In this document: positions 43,216-52,606 of the stretch, in pieces | Numbering within the stretch: the first letter of the stretch is position 1 | How the letters are laid out: every line of letters starts with the position of its first letter | From: Paraglaciecola sp. L3A3 | GTDB taxonomy: Bacteria > Pseudomonadota > Gammaproteobacteria > Enterobacterales > Alteromonadaceae | Reading direction: 5' to 3' | Assembly (NCBI RefSeq): GCF_009796765.1 | Contig: NZ_CP047023.1 | Location: 1,409,501-1,473,500 of the forward strand | DNA: 64,000 bases | Program-made: the position numbers and the translations under genes | The notes under the pieces: generated by a model | Seen by the model: the letters and a program-made list of their open reading frames with translations, nothing else | Told to the model about the DNA's origin: nothing | Databases searched by the model: none

Positions 43216-44550
43216 ATGCCTAATACCCAATTTTATCAGCGTAGAGAGCAGTTATTGCAATCTATGCAAGCTAATAGTATTTGTTTGATTCCTGCGGCTG
43301 ATCATGTCACTCGCAGTAGAGATACTGAATATACTTTCCGTCAAGATAGTTATTTTCAATATTTGTGCGGTTTCCCTGAACCCCAAGCTTGGTTAGTTTT
43401 ATCTAACCACCCTAATTATAAAAAGAGTTTGTCTGTCTTGTTTTGTTTAGACAAAGACCCTCTTGCTGAAGTGTGGCAAGGGCGCAGATATGGACCCAAA
43501 CAAGCAAAAAGACAATTTGTTATTGATATGGCCTTTGCTCTAGATGAATTAGAAGAAAAACTTTTAGATTTGTTAGATGGCCATGACAATCTGTATTTTG
43601 CTCAGGGCCACAATGACGAAGCAGACGAAATGGTTTTTTCTTTAATGCAATCTTTGCGTGAAGCGCCAAAACAAAGCATGTTGCCGCCTAATACTCTGAT
43701 TGATGTAAGAACTATTTTAGATGAAATGCGTTTGATAAAATCACCAGCCGAGTTAGACATTATGCGCCAAGCCGCAGCTATTTCTATTGATGCCCACAAA
43801 CGTGCCATGTTATTTGCTGAAGATGGTAAAAATGAATATCACTTAGAAGCTGAAATTCATCACGAATTTGCCATGCAAGGGGCTAAAAACCCCGCTTATG
43901 GCACTATAGTTGGCAGTGGTGATAATGCTTGTATTTTACATTACACAGAAAATAATCAAGTACTCAAAAACGGCGACTTAGTATTAATAGACGCGGGTTG
44001 TGAATTACAAGGTTATGCTGCTGATATTACTCGCACCTTCCCTGTTTCTGGGAAGTTCACCCAAGCTCAAGCTCAACTTTATCAGTTAGTCTTAGATGCA
44101 CAACTGGCCTCTTTTGAGTTGATAAAACCTGGTAATACACTAAAGCAAGCCACTGATTTAGCCGTTCGAATCATTACTCAAGGTTTACTTGATCTTGCTA
44201 TTTTACAGGGTGAGTTAGACGATAATATTCGCCGGCAAACTTATCGCCAGTTTTTTATGCATGGCTTAGGGCATTGGCTTGGTTTAGATGTGCATGATGT
44301 GGGCATTTATAAAATAGATGGGCAGGAAAGGCCGTTACAACCAGGTATGGTATTAACCATTGAACCGGGTATCTATATTGCTCCTGATGCCACAGTCGCT
44401 GAAAAATGGCAAGGCATTGGGATTCGAATTGAAGATAATTTACATGTCACTGAAACAGGCTACGAAAACCTAACTCAGGCCTGCCCAAAAACTATTGCAG
44501 AAATTGAAGATTTAATGCAAAGCACTAATCAAACTAATTGCGAGAGTTAA
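43216..44550 (+). CDS. pepP: Xaa-Pro aminopeptidase
   Basis: A 444-residue pita-bread-fold metallopeptidase (M24B) that removes N-terminal residues before proline. The metal ligands lie in LIDAGCELQGYAADITRTFP (two Asp), HGLGHWLGLDVHD (His), TIEPGIYI (Glu) and IRIEDN (Glu). The N-terminal domain has the PepP start (F.QRREQLL..M). It is followed by ubiI after 2 bp. Confidence 0.97.
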   Translation: MPNTQFYQRREQLLQSMQANSICLIPAADHVTRSRDTEYTFRQDSYFQYLCGFPEPQAWLVLSNHPNYKKSLSVLFCLDKDPLAEVWQGRRYGPKQAKRQFVIDMAFALDELEEKLLDLLDGHDNLYFAQGHNDEADEMVFSLMQSLREAPKQSMLPPNTLIDVRTILDEMRLIKSPAELDIMRQAAAISIDAHKRAMLFAEDGKNEYHLEAEIHHEFAMQGAKNPAYGTIVGSGDNACILHYTENNQVLKNGDLVLIDAGCELQGYAADITRTFPVSGKFTQAQAQLYQLVLDAQLASFELIKPGNTLKQATDLAVRIITQGLLDLAILQGELDDNIRRQTYRQFFMHGLGHWLGLDVHDVGIYKIDGQERPLQPGMVLTIEPGIYIAPDATVAEKWQGIGIRIEDNLHVTETGYENLTQACPKTIAEIEDLMQSTNQTNCES

Positions 44551-44552
44551 TA

Positions 44553-45758
44553 ATGCAAAGCGTAGATATAGTCATTGTTGGTGGTGGTGTAGTGGGCTTG
44601 ACTCAAGCTTTAGCTTTGCAAGAAAGTGGTTTATCAGTCGCGGTAGTAGAAAGCCATGTCAGTGAAAATATGCCAAGTGGAGAGCCGCAACTTAGAGTTA
44701 GTGCTCTGACTGTTGCCACACAAACTGTGTTGCAAAATATTGGAGCTTGGCAACATTTAGACCCTTCTCGAATGAGCCGTTATCTTGATATGTATGTTTG
44801 GGATCAAGATAGTTTTGCCAATATTGATTTTAAATCAGCAAAAGTTGAGAGTAACGAATTAGGCTATATTCTAGAAAATCAAAGTATCCGTCACGCTTTG
44901 TGGTTACAGGCAGAACAGTCTAGCTTTATTCAGTTATTAGCGCCGAAAAAAATAGAAAACTTAGTATTCGGTCAACAAGAATGTTTTATTACCTTAAATG
45001 ATGGAAGCCATCTTACCGCTAGGTTGGTAATCGGTGCAGATGGGGCGAATTCTTTAGTTAAAAAACAAGCAAACTTAGTCGAAACATTTTGGGATTATGA
45101 GCAACACGCCATAGTCGCAACCATTAAAACAGAGCTGCCCCATCAAAATATTGCTAGGCAAGTTTTTACTGCTTCAGGGCCATTAGCATTTTTACCATTA
45201 TGGGATGGGCATTATTGCTCTATTGTGTGGTCGCAAGATGAACCTATATCTGCTGAGTTAATGGCTTTAGACAAGGCTGAATTTGAAAAGGCGCTAACGG
45301 TTGCTTTCGATGGGCAATTAGGTCTTTGTGAATTAGTCAGTGAAAAGCAAGCTTATCCACTAAAAATGCGCTACAGCCGACAATGGCTTGATGATAGAGT
45401 GGTTATAGTTGGTGATGCGGCTCATACTCTTCATCCTCTGGCCGGGCAGGGGGCCAATTTGGGAATTTTAGATGCGGCCGCCTTAGCAGAACAAATCAAT
45501 AAATTAGTGTCACAAGATAAAGATTTTGGTTTAGCTAAAAATTTACGCCCTTTTGAACGCTGGCGCAAAACTGAAGCGGTAAAAATGATAGCGGCAATGG
45601 AAGGATTTAAACGTTTGTTTGCTGGTGAAAAGCCAGTAAAAAAACTATTTCGAGATATTGGTTTAGCTGCGGTTAATCAAATACCTATGGTGAAACAGTC
45701 AATTATTAAGCAAGCTATGGGTTTAGCTGGTGAATTGCCTAAATTAGCTAAAAAATAG
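44553..45758 (+). CDS. ubiI: Ubiquinone FAD-monooxygenase UbiI (VisC)
   Basis: A 401-residue flavin monooxygenase of ubiquinone biosynthesis. It has DIVIVGGGVVGL (FAD site, 5-16), RVSALT, RLVIGADGANS, the UbiI-specific stretch TFWDYEQHAIVATIKTE, and VGDAAHTLHPLAGQGANLG. The end VKQSIIKQAMGL also matches UbiI, not UbiH, so it is expected to hydroxylate C5 of the ring. In E. coli ubiH lies between pepP and ubiI; here it is absent. The ATG at 44553 was chosen because GAGAG precedes it. Confidence 0.9.
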   Translation: MQSVDIVIVGGGVVGLTQALALQESGLSVAVVESHVSENMPSGEPQLRVSALTVATQTVLQNIGAWQHLDPSRMSRYLDMYVWDQDSFANIDFKSAKVESNELGYILENQSIRHALWLQAEQSSFIQLLAPKKIENLVFGQQECFITLNDGSHLTARLVIGADGANSLVKKQANLVETFWDYEQHAIVATIKTELPHQNIARQVFTASGPLAFLPLWDGHYCSIVWSQDEPISAELMALDKAEFEKALTVAFDGQLGLCELVSEKQAYPLKMRYSRQWLDDRVVIVGDAAHTLHPLAGQGANLGILDAAALAEQINKLVSQDKDFGLAKNLRPFERWRKTEAVKMIAAMEGFKRLFAGEKPVKKLFRDIGLAAVNQIPMVKQSIIKQAMGLAGELPKLAKK

Positions 45759-45831
45759 TATTCCATAGCGGGTATTCCCCTTACACTAGCAATTAGGCAA
45801 ATGCCTAATAAAATACTCAAATAGGATCAAA

Positions 45832-46095
45832 ATGCGAAAATTAATAGTAAGTTTGTTTTTTTGTGGTTTAGCATCGAGCTGCAGCTTCAATTATGGGCCC
45901 TCTACTGAAGAGCATGCAAGTGAGTCACAAGAAGCTGACAGCAAAGAAAAAATTTCTCATGAGATGCAAGAGTTAAATAAAATGAGAAAAATAAAATGTC
46001 AGGATGCTAAGTTAGATTTAGTTGAAGCTGAAGCTTCTAAAAATATTGCACAAATAAACTTAGTGACTAAAAGGATCCAAAAGTATTGTCAGTAG
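45832..46095 (+). CDS. Small putative lipoprotein
   Basis: An 87-residue protein with a lipoprotein-like N-terminus (MRKLIVSLFFCGLASSC; modified Cys17, lipobox slightly off consensus) and a charged, helical mature part rich in Glu and Lys with two further cysteines. It is of unknown function. AGGA lies 7 bases before the ATG. A short TTAGGCAAATGCCTAA palindrome (45793-45808) lies just upstream. Confidence 0.65.
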   Translation: MRKLIVSLFFCGLASSCSFNYGPSTEEHASESQEADSKEKISHEMQELNKMRKIKCQDAKLDLVEAEASKNIAQINLVTKRIQKYCQ

Positions 46096-46171
46096 TTAAG
46101 CACATCATTTAAGTAAGCTAACAGTTCAAGATGGATAAAATTAATAGCCTAACCATAATGAAATTTGTGAT

Positions 46172-46639
46172 ATGACACCAGCGATTAATACTCTTAAAAA
46201 ACTAAAAATAAAACACCAGATACATAGTTATGAGCATGATGAAAATCATGCCTCGTTTGGCTTGGAAGCAGCAGAGAAACTTAATGTTGCAGCACAACGA
46301 GTGTTTAAAACCTTAGTGGTGAAATTAGACTCTGGTGCTCTGGCAGTGGCAGTACTACCTGTAGATAAAATGCTCAGCATGAAATTAATTGCTAAAGCCT
46401 TATCAGCTAAAAAAGCTGAAATGGCAGATAAACTAGAAGTGCAAAGATCAACTGGATATGTGTTAGGTGGGGTGAGCCCTTTAGGACAAAAAAAACGTTT
46501 AAAAACGGTGATTGATGCTTCAGCTGAGCAAGAACAAACTATTTATGTGAGTGCCGGTAAAAGAGGTTTAGAAATAGAATTGAGTAGCCAAGACTTAGCC
46601 TTGGCTACTCAAGCTAAAGTAGTACAAATTATAAGTTAA
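46172..46639 (+). CDS. ybaK: Cys-tRNA(Pro)/Cys-tRNA(Cys) deacylase YbaK
   Basis: A 155-residue YbaK/EbsC trans-editing enzyme that removes cysteine from misacylated tRNA(Pro). It has the conserved AQRVFKTLVVK with the catalytic Lys, AVLPVDKMLSMK, GYVLGGVSPLGQKK and the late VSAGKRGLEIELS. Its stop codon TAA overlaps the first bases of a short palindromic element at 46638. Confidence 0.95.
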   Translation: MTPAINTLKKLKIKHQIHSYEHDENHASFGLEAAEKLNVAAQRVFKTLVVKLDSGALAVAVLPVDKMLSMKLIAKALSAKKAEMADKLEVQRSTGYVLGGVSPLGQKKRLKTVIDASAEQEQTIYVSAGKRGLEIELSSQDLALATQAKVVQIIS

Positions 46640-46670
46640 GCTGAGTTCGGTTTTCCCCCGAGCTCAGGTC
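46638..46670. mobile_element. 33-bp internally deleted relative of the MITE-like element
   Basis: AAGCTGAGTTCGG and CCGAGCTCAGGTC form an imperfect palindrome whose arms match the termini of the 230-bp elements. AGTT precedes it (46634-46637) and AATT follows. The stop codon of ybaK (46637-46639) uses the last T of AGTT and the first AA of the element, as in copy A. It may now work as a terminator for ybaK. Confidence 0.6.
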
Positions 46671-46691
46671 AATTAATGTTAGTACCTTATG

Positions 46692-47759
46692 TTATTTCTT
46701 TGCAGCCAGAGGAATGTGTACATTAAATGAGTGTTCTCTATTTTCATCTGCGGCTGCAAACAATACTTTAGGGACACCATCTTTTAGCCATAATTGTGGC
46801 CTTTCTAAATGTGCTACTTTATGTATCCCCGTGGCGCGCCAATTTATTTGTAACTTAGACACCAAAGGATTTGTCGCTACATGCCAATCTAGCCCGTCGG
46901 TAGATTCAAATAAGACTAATGATTGTCCTACTTCAGAAAAAGCGCCATGCATATCTTTAACTATGGCCCATAGCTGGCTGTCTTGAGACCATATATAGGG
47001 GTCTTCAGCCGGAAAGGCTTCGCCAGGCTTAGTAAAAACTGGATTCGCTTGTTTAACAAAATCTTTATCTGGATTATCTGATAATGCGACTAAATGTACC
47101 ACTGGGCCACCACCAGGTAGTGCTTTTTGTTTACCTACTGCTTTGTAAACTAAAACAAATTTTCCGTCTGCACGTTGAGCAATAGAAGGGTTACTGACCA
47201 TCAATGCATCATGGGCATCCTTGTTACTGCTTATATCGATAAGTGGTTTATCTGAGCGTTTCCAAGGGCCATTTGGATGATTGGCTACTGCCACCCCAAT
47301 ACGTTGATTGTTTCTGTGAGACCAGTTGAATCCTTTGGATATTTTACCGTCGCCAGTGTTGCCCATGTAATATAAATAATATTTATCACCAAACTTGTGC
47401 ACGGTAGGATTATGAGTATCTAATCCATCCCAATATTCTTGGCCTCTAGCAGGTAATGCTACATCTAGATGTTTATAAGGGCCTGTAGGGGAGTCTGCTA
47501 CTGCGTGAGCAATTTCAGAATGTGTTAACCAAGCATTATGCCCATAAGCTTTTGGCCAGCGACTATAAAATAAATGATATTGCCCTTGGTCATCTTCAAC
47601 CATGCTAGCCCCCCAAATATAATAATCAGGATCGATAAATTTAGCATGACTGGGAACAGGTAATAATAATTGATTCATATCCATAGGGAGGCTTGCTAAC
47701 CTGAGATTACAGCTTGTTAAGATAAAACTGAGGCAGATAAAGATGACTGTTTTTAACAT
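46692..47759 (-). CDS. GH43-like five-bladed propeller glycoside hydrolase, lipoprotein
   Basis: A 355-residue protein with a lipoprotein signal peptide (lipobox LTSC, Cys17), so it is membrane-anchored and probably surface- or periplasm-facing. It has repeated propeller-blade patterns: [56 protein letters not shown] and [17 protein letters not shown], as in GH43/GH117-type enzymes. The exact family and substrate cannot be fixed by eye. It sits alone between ybaK and rsmE, away from other polysaccharide genes. Confidence 0.75.
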   Translation of the reverse strand: MLKTVIFICLSFILTSCNLRLASLPMDMNQLLLPVPSHAKFIDPDYYIWGASMVEDDQGQYHLFYSRWPKAYGHNAWLTHSEIAHAVADSPTGPYKHLDVALPARGQEYWDGLDTHNPTVHKFGDKYYLYYMGNTGDGKISKGFNWSHRNNQRIGVAVANHPNGPWKRSDKPLIDISSNKDAHDALMVSNPSIAQRADGKFVLVYKAVGKQKALPGGGPVVHLVALSDNPDKDFVKQANPVFTKPGEAFPAEDPYIWSQDSQLWAIVKDMHGAFSEVGQSLVLFESTDGLDWHVATNPLVSKLQINWRATGIHKVAHLERPQLWLKDGVPKVLFAAADENREHSFNVHIPLAAKK

Positions 47760-47901
47760 AGAGGGTATCCAATATATCTATTTTGTGGCTATTATAGAAT
47801 CAATTTCGATGTGTAGCAAAGTAAAAATATTCTCTAAGCTAGTTTGATTAATATAAATTGTTCTCAAGCCTAAACTTGTGACAACCAGTTGATAATCGAG
47901 A

Positions 47902-48630
47902 TTAGAGGTCACCGTGGATCGCTTGTAATGCAGATATCGCCGTAATCGCTGCTGTTTCGGTGCGTAAAACTCTTGGGCCTAACTGCACACAATAAAAGCC
48001 ATTTTGTTCTGTCTGGTAAATTTCTTGATCTGTAAACCCACCTTCTGGACCAATTAATAATCTCGCACCTTTAGGTGGTATGGCAAGATGTCTAAAAGCT
48101 TGTTCCGCTCTAGGGTGCAGGGTAAGTCTTATCTGGCTAGTCGATTGATGGATCCAATCTGTCAAAAGTGTTGGCTGATGTAGTATAGGTAATACGTTTC
48201 TGCCACATTGTTCACAGGCTGAAATGATTAACTTTTGCCACTGTTCATGTTTTTTTAGCCATCGTTGTGGATTAAGCTTTACCCCACAACGTTCTGTTAT
48301 TAGGGGAGTGATTTCGCTGACGCCTAATTCTACCGACTTTTGAATCACCCATTCCATCCGGTCTCCACGTGAGACACCTTGACCTAAATGAATAGATAAT
48401 GGTGACTCAATACTTATTGATATTTTTGAATCGACTGAGGCGGTAGTTTTACGTTTGCTGATATCAGATAAGTGTGCGCTATATTCATTTCCGTCACCGT
48501 TAAATAAAACGATATCTTGATCCACTTTAGCCCGTAATACGTTAATTAAATGGTTGCTGGCATCGTCGGTCAAAGTGACTTGGCTATCAACTGCTAACTC
48601 ATGAGGGTAATAGATCCGGATTATACGCAT
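47902..48630 (-). CDS. rsmE: 16S rRNA m3U1498 methyltransferase
   Basis: A 242-residue SPOUT methyltransferase that methylates U1498 of 16S rRNA. It has R...LRA..GD....FNGDG near the N-terminus, GDRMEWVIQKSVELGVSEITPL, the ERCGVKL segment, and the knot motif IGPEGGFTDQEI followed by LG.RVLRTETAA. Confidence 0.96.
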   Translation of the reverse strand: MRIIRIYYPHELAVDSQVTLTDDASNHLINVLRAKVDQDIVLFNGDGNEYSAHLSDISKRKTTASVDSKISISIESPLSIHLGQGVSRGDRMEWVIQKSVELGVSEITPLITERCGVKLNPQRWLKKHEQWQKLIISACEQCGRNVLPILHQPTLLTDWIHQSTSQIRLTLHPRAEQAFRHLAIPPKGARLLIGPEGGFTDQEIYQTEQNGFYCVQLGPRVLRTETAAITAISALQAIHGDL

Positions 48631-48754
48631 AATAATGACTCAAAAAAATTTTGTAGGATGGTATCAATTCAGGTGATGATTACAAAGTGAAAACTGTTTC
48701 GAATGTAGGGATTGTTATTTGTAATTTAAGTATTTTTAAGGCTGGTTATTAATT

Positions 48755-48799
48755 AATTTAAGTGAAAGCGGATGGTTCAGGTCCGCTTTAACTTAAATT
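48755..48799. terminator. Long hairpin terminator near rsmE upstream gap
   Basis: AATTTAAGTGAAAGCGGA and TCCGCTTTAACTTAAATT form an 18-bp stem with one mismatch around a 9-base loop, 5 bp after the stop of the small membrane protein gene at 48804. It probably ends that minus-strand transcript. Confidence 0.7.
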
Positions 48800-48803
48800 T
48801 TTA

Positions 48804-48974
48804 TTAATTCACTCTACTTATCTTATTTGATATCAGTTGAGTGTGCATCGCTTGATTATGGACTATGGCGTTAGTTCCTTTACGAGCATATTTTGTATTT
48901 TTCCCAGTTTCTCTGGATAAAGCGAAAGTTAGGAGCAATACAACTGCAATTACTAATAAATATACTAATAACAT
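48804..48974 (-). CDS. Small single-pass membrane protein (56 residues)
   Basis: A 56-residue protein with one N-terminal membrane helix (MLLVYLLVIAVVLLLTFAL) and a basic, polar tail. The start at 48974 was chosen because AAAGGA lies 7 bases upstream. No family is recognised. It has its own terminator. Confidence 0.6.
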   Translation of the reverse strand: MLLVYLLVIAVVLLLTFALSRETGKNTKYARKGTNAIVHNQAMHTQLISNKISRVN

Positions 48975-49247
48975 TTTCAATTCCTTTAAAAACATTAGGT
49001 AACCCATAAATGGTCGTCACCTATGTTAGCAGCAAAATTTTTATACTCAAGCTACCTATGGTCGAATTTGATAGATTAAGCAAACTTTCGCCGAAAAAAG
49101 TAACAGTAAAATATGACAATTTAATTAAACGAATATAAGTTTTTTGAAACTATAGTCTAATAGTTTTTATGATAAAAATTACTTACTATGAGTCCCTGAA
49201 ATGCTGTAGTAATATGTAAGCGGAAATTAATTTAATGGAGAGTAAAA

Positions 49248-50081
49248 ATGTTTGAATTTGATGCAGATAAAATATCACAATTAGTGGATACCTATGTAAT
49301 TCCATGGGGCATCAACATTTTGATGGCACTGATCATTTATGTAATTGGTAAAATGATAGTTGGTGTCATAGTCAATGTATTAGGTAAGCTATTAGCTAGA
49401 TCTAAGTACGATGACATGTTGGTTGATTTTCTTAAAGCGATAGCCAATGCATTATTAATGTTATTCGTTATTGTTGCAGCCTTAGATCAACTTGGTGTTG
49501 ATACTACGTCTTTGGTGGCCATTTTAGGTGCAGCCGGTTTAGCTATTGGTTTATCTTTACAGGGATCTCTACAAAACTTTGCTGCAGGTGTGATGTTATT
49601 AGTATTTAAACCTTTTAAAGCGGGTGATTTCGTAGAAGCTGGTGGTGCTGCTGGTGTAGTTAAAAGTATCAGTATTTTTACTACTATTATGACTACTGGT
49701 GACAACAAAGAAGTGATAATTCCTAATGGCTCCATTTATGGTGGCAACATCACTAACTATTCTGCTAAAGATACACGTCGTGTAGACATGGTAGTTGGTA
49801 TTGGTTATGACGCAGACCTTAAGAGAGCGAAAGAAGTATTAAAAGAAATTGCTGACGCTGACGAGCGTATTCTTAAAGAGCCTGCAGTAACAATTGCTGT
49901 TGCTGAATTAGCTGACAGCAGCGTTAACTTTGTGGTTAGACCTTGGACTGCTACAGCTGATTTCTGGGCGGTTAAGTTTGCTTTTAACGAAGCGGTTAAA
50001 CTTCGCTTTGACCAAGAAGGTATTTCTATTCCATTCCCACAAATGGATGTACATGTTCATAAAGACGACGCTAAAGCGTAA
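49248..50081 (+). CDS. mscS: Small-conductance mechanosensitive channel MscS
   Basis: A 277-residue MscS with three N-terminal membrane helices. The pore helix TM3 is the glycine/alanine-rich GAAGLAIGLSLQGSLQNFAAGVMLL, which is diagnostic. The cytoplasmic beta domain has FKAGDFVE and VIIPNGSI, and the end is IPFPQMDVHV. It releases solutes during hypo-osmotic shock. GGAG precedes the ATG and a strong terminator follows. Confidence 0.97.
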   Translation: MFEFDADKISQLVDTYVIPWGINILMALIIYVIGKMIVGVIVNVLGKLLARSKYDDMLVDFLKAIANALLMLFVIVAALDQLGVDTTSLVAILGAAGLAIGLSLQGSLQNFAAGVMLLVFKPFKAGDFVEAGGAAGVVKSISIFTTIMTTGDNKEVIIPNGSIYGGNITNYSAKDTRRVDMVVGIGYDADLKRAKEVLKEIADADERILKEPAVTIAVAELADSSVNFVVRPWTATADFWAVKFAFNEAVKLRFDQEGISIPFPQMDVHVHKDDAKA

Positions 50082-50097
50082 GTTTTTACTTTTTAAG

Positions 50098-50126
50098 AAT
50101 GCCGCTATTTAGCGGCATTTTTTTTG
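50098..50126 (+). terminator. Terminator after mscS
   Basis: AATGCCGC and GCGGCATT form an 8-bp stem around TATTTA, followed by eight or more T residues. Confidence 0.88.
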
Positions 50127-50364
50127 CCTGTTAGAAAGTGATATGGCATTTGGTGCATATAGGATGTTGGTCATTTCAATACTTTCACTGCCTAGTCCAG
50201 CGGTGCCTTTTTAATATTTACTAATTGTGAGCGAAGAGAAGCGCACGAGGAAACATATGGTAACTATCTAACTAGGTTCAATTTATTGTCCTTGAGTTAG
50301 TATTATATTTTAGGTTAGTAATATCTTTGTTAACTTAGTTTTAAACAAAGTATTAGGGGATAAT

Positions 50365-51357
50365 ATGAAGAAAATTATTTTTGTTTTGCTGTCTATTTTT
50401 ACGTTCAGTTCACTTGCAGTGGCTGAGAATAGCGCCAAGTATAATAAAGAATTAGTAGGGTTTGACTATCCATTTACCGTCAATACATTAAAGTTTAATT
50501 CGCAAAACCAAGAATTGAAAATGCGCTATATGGATGTTGGCGATAGAAACGCCAAAAAAGTGATTGTCTTATTACATGGAAAAAATTTTGCTGGCTATTA
50601 TTGGCAAAGAACTGCTCAAGACCTAATAAAAAAGGGATACAGAGTGATTATTCCTGATCAAATTGGGTTTGGTAAGTCATCTAAACCAGATTACTACCAA
50701 TATAGTTTTAGCCAATTAGGCTTAAACACTAAAATATTATTAGATAGCTTAAATATAGAAAAATTTGACCTAGTAGGGCATTCGATGGGGGGGATGTTAG
50801 CGGTGACTTTTGCGGTTAATTATAGTCAGGCTGTGAATAAGTTAATTCTAATTAATCCCATTGGTTTAGAAGATTATAGTAAATATGTACAATTCAAAGA
50901 CGTTAATTTCTTTTATCAAAATGAGTTAAAAGCCACCATGAGTAAGGCTATTAACTATCAGAAAAATAATTATTATGATGGTAAGTGGTCTAGTGAATAC
51001 GAAAAACTGCTAATACCGTTAAAAGGTATGTTGGCCGGGGATGATTGGCAAGTCGTTGCCTGGAATAATGCTTTAACCTATGGCCCTATATTCGCAGAGA
51101 ACATAGTGGATAAGTTTTCACAAATTACTAATGAAACCGTGCTAATTATTGGTACCCGAGATAAAACAGGTCCTGGTCGAGGGTGGTTAAAAGAAGGGGT
51201 GACTAGAAAACTGGGTGAATATAAAAAGCTTGGAAAAAATGCACAAAAAATGATTAAGGGGGCAACGCTAATAGAACTTGATGGCTTAGGTCATATGCCT
51301 CATTACGAAGACTACAGTGTGTTTAGTAAAGCTTTTAATCAAGCACTAAAATTGTAA
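50365..51357 (+). CDS. Exported alpha/beta hydrolase
   Basis: A 330-residue protein with a Sec signal peptide (cleavage near VAVA, residue 20). It has the alpha/beta hydrolase landmarks: the oxyanion segment LLHGKNFAGYYW, the nucleophile elbow GHSMGG with Ser140, IPDQIGFGKSSKP, the GTRDKTGPG loop with the acid, and GLGHMPHYED with the catalytic His. The substrate is unknown. AGGGGA precedes the start. MITE-like copy D begins 3 bp after its stop, and the TAA overlaps the target duplication. Confidence 0.9.
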   Translation: MKKIIFVLLSIFTFSSLAVAENSAKYNKELVGFDYPFTVNTLKFNSQNQELKMRYMDVGDRNAKKVIVLLHGKNFAGYYWQRTAQDLIKKGYRVIIPDQIGFGKSSKPDYYQYSFSQLGLNTKILLDSLNIEKFDLVGHSMGGMLAVTFAVNYSQAVNKLILINPIGLEDYSKYVQFKDVNFFYQNELKATMSKAINYQKNNYYDGKWSSEYEKLLIPLKGMLAGDDWQVVAWNNALTYGPIFAENIVDKFSQITNETVLIIGTRDKTGPGRGWLKEGVTRKLGEYKKLGKNAQKMIKGATLIELDGLGHMPHYEDYSVFSKAFNQALKL

Positions 51358-51359
51358 AT

Positions 51360-51588
51360 AGAGTTCTGGATAAGAAGTATCGTCGAAGCTAAATATTAAC
51401 AATATAATTCATTAGCTTAATCACATTCGCCCAGATAACCTAATTTCAATGCTCACTCGATGACGAAATTTTTCGTGTATAGCAAGACGGATTGTCGTAC
51501 GTAATAACGTGTTATTGCTAGACAATCCAACGCCGCTAGACACAAAAAGAGCGTTTTCGAGAGGTTCTGCTTATCCAGTATTCAGGTT
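51360..51588 (-). mobile_element. MITE-like palindromic element, copy D
   Basis: A 229-bp copy in the opposite orientation. The right end is GTATTCAGGTT and AAAT flanks both sides (51356-51359, 51589-51592). The left end lacks about four bases (AGAGTTCTGG). Its inner stem has GGATTGTC and GACAATCC around TAATAAC-GT-GTTATT, the copy A version. It lies between the hydrolase and M48 genes. Confidence 0.85.
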
Positions 51589-51645
51589 AAATAAAACGCA
51601 TAGCTAGATTGATTTTGGCAGATTTAGCTACGCGCTTGTTAGCCA

Positions 51646-52437
51646 TTAGCAACTTGGTCTGTCAGTGGCTGCCTTATAGATTTGTAAAGCTTTAGGCATG
51701 TTGTTATTTAGCGTCTCTATTCGAGTTGTGGGCGAGGGGTGAGTTGACATAAACTCCGGTTGACGATTATCGCCACTGGCTTTGTCCATGTTTTCCCATA
51801 ACTTCATTGACTGCTCGGGTCTAAAACCAGCTTTAGCCATCAGCTCTAAACCAATTAAGTCAGCTTCTGTTTCGTGAGTTCTGCCAAAGGGTAATTGAAA
51901 GCCAACTTGTAAGCCTAAACCCAACCCCGCCATTATCATATTACTGCTAGCTACTTGTTTGGTTTGCAGTAAAACATTGGTCGCTTCCATACCTATACCG
52001 ATTAACGTGTTGCTCGACATTCTTTCATTACCATGATCAGCAATAACATGACCTACTTCGTGGCCGATAACAGCGGCAAGTTGATCTTGGTTTTCGGTGA
52101 CTTCTAATAAACCTGCATATACGCCAATTTTTCCGCCAGGTAAGGCAAATGCATTGATTTGTGGCTCATCAAATACGACTAATTCCCACTCGCCGCTGAA
52201 TACTGATTTAGGCACATGTTTAGTAATCGCATCGGCGACACACTGCACGAATTGATTAGATACTTGTTTAGTCGATACTTTTTGTTCTGTTTTCATACTA
52301 TCGAAGGCTTGTTCACCCATGCCCGATAATTGTGAATTTGAATAAATTTTTAGTTGATTGCGACCCAGTGGTGATTTTGCGCAGGCGGTTAACAAAAAGG
52401 CAAAGAGGATAATAAATAAGTGAATCGGTTTATACAT
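51646..52437 (-). CDS. M48 family metalloprotease, lipoprotein
   Basis: A 263-residue peptidase with a lipoprotein signal peptide (LLTAC, Cys19). The zinc motif HEVGH is at 126-130 and the third ligand is in ETEADLIGLELM. AINAFALPGGKIGVYAGLL is the usual M48 lead-in. It resembles the LoiP/YcaL periplasmic quality-control proteases that cut unfolded outer-membrane proteins. The ATG at 52437 is preferred over an upstream TTG. Confidence 0.92.
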   Translation of the reverse strand: MYKPIHLFIILFAFLLTACAKSPLGRNQLKIYSNSQLSGMGEQAFDSMKTEQKVSTKQVSNQFVQCVADAITKHVPKSVFSGEWELVVFDEPQINAFALPGGKIGVYAGLLEVTENQDQLAAVIGHEVGHVIADHGNERMSSNTLIGIGMEATNVLLQTKQVASSNMIMAGLGLGLQVGFQLPFGRTHETEADLIGLELMAKAGFRPEQSMKLWENMDKASGDNRQPEFMSTHPSPTTRIETLNNNMPKALQIYKAATDRPSC

Positions 52438-52520
52438 TTGAGTTCTCAATAAACGAATGAAGTGTGATCATACATTGAAGTGGGGTGTTGGTTAAGTCGA
52501 GGCTGGATATTTTACAGTTT

Positions 52521-52553
52521 AAAAAAAACGCCCGACAAAAAATTCGGGCGTTT
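52521..52553 (-). terminator. Terminator of metK
   Basis: AAACGCCCGA and TCGGGCGTTT form a 10-bp stem, and on the minus strand T residues follow. It lies about 54 bp beyond the metK stop. Confidence 0.85.
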
Positions 52554-52606
52554 ATATAGAGTACAATATTCAAACGCTAAGGTTGCGTTTCATATCTGTA
52601 AAGTAT

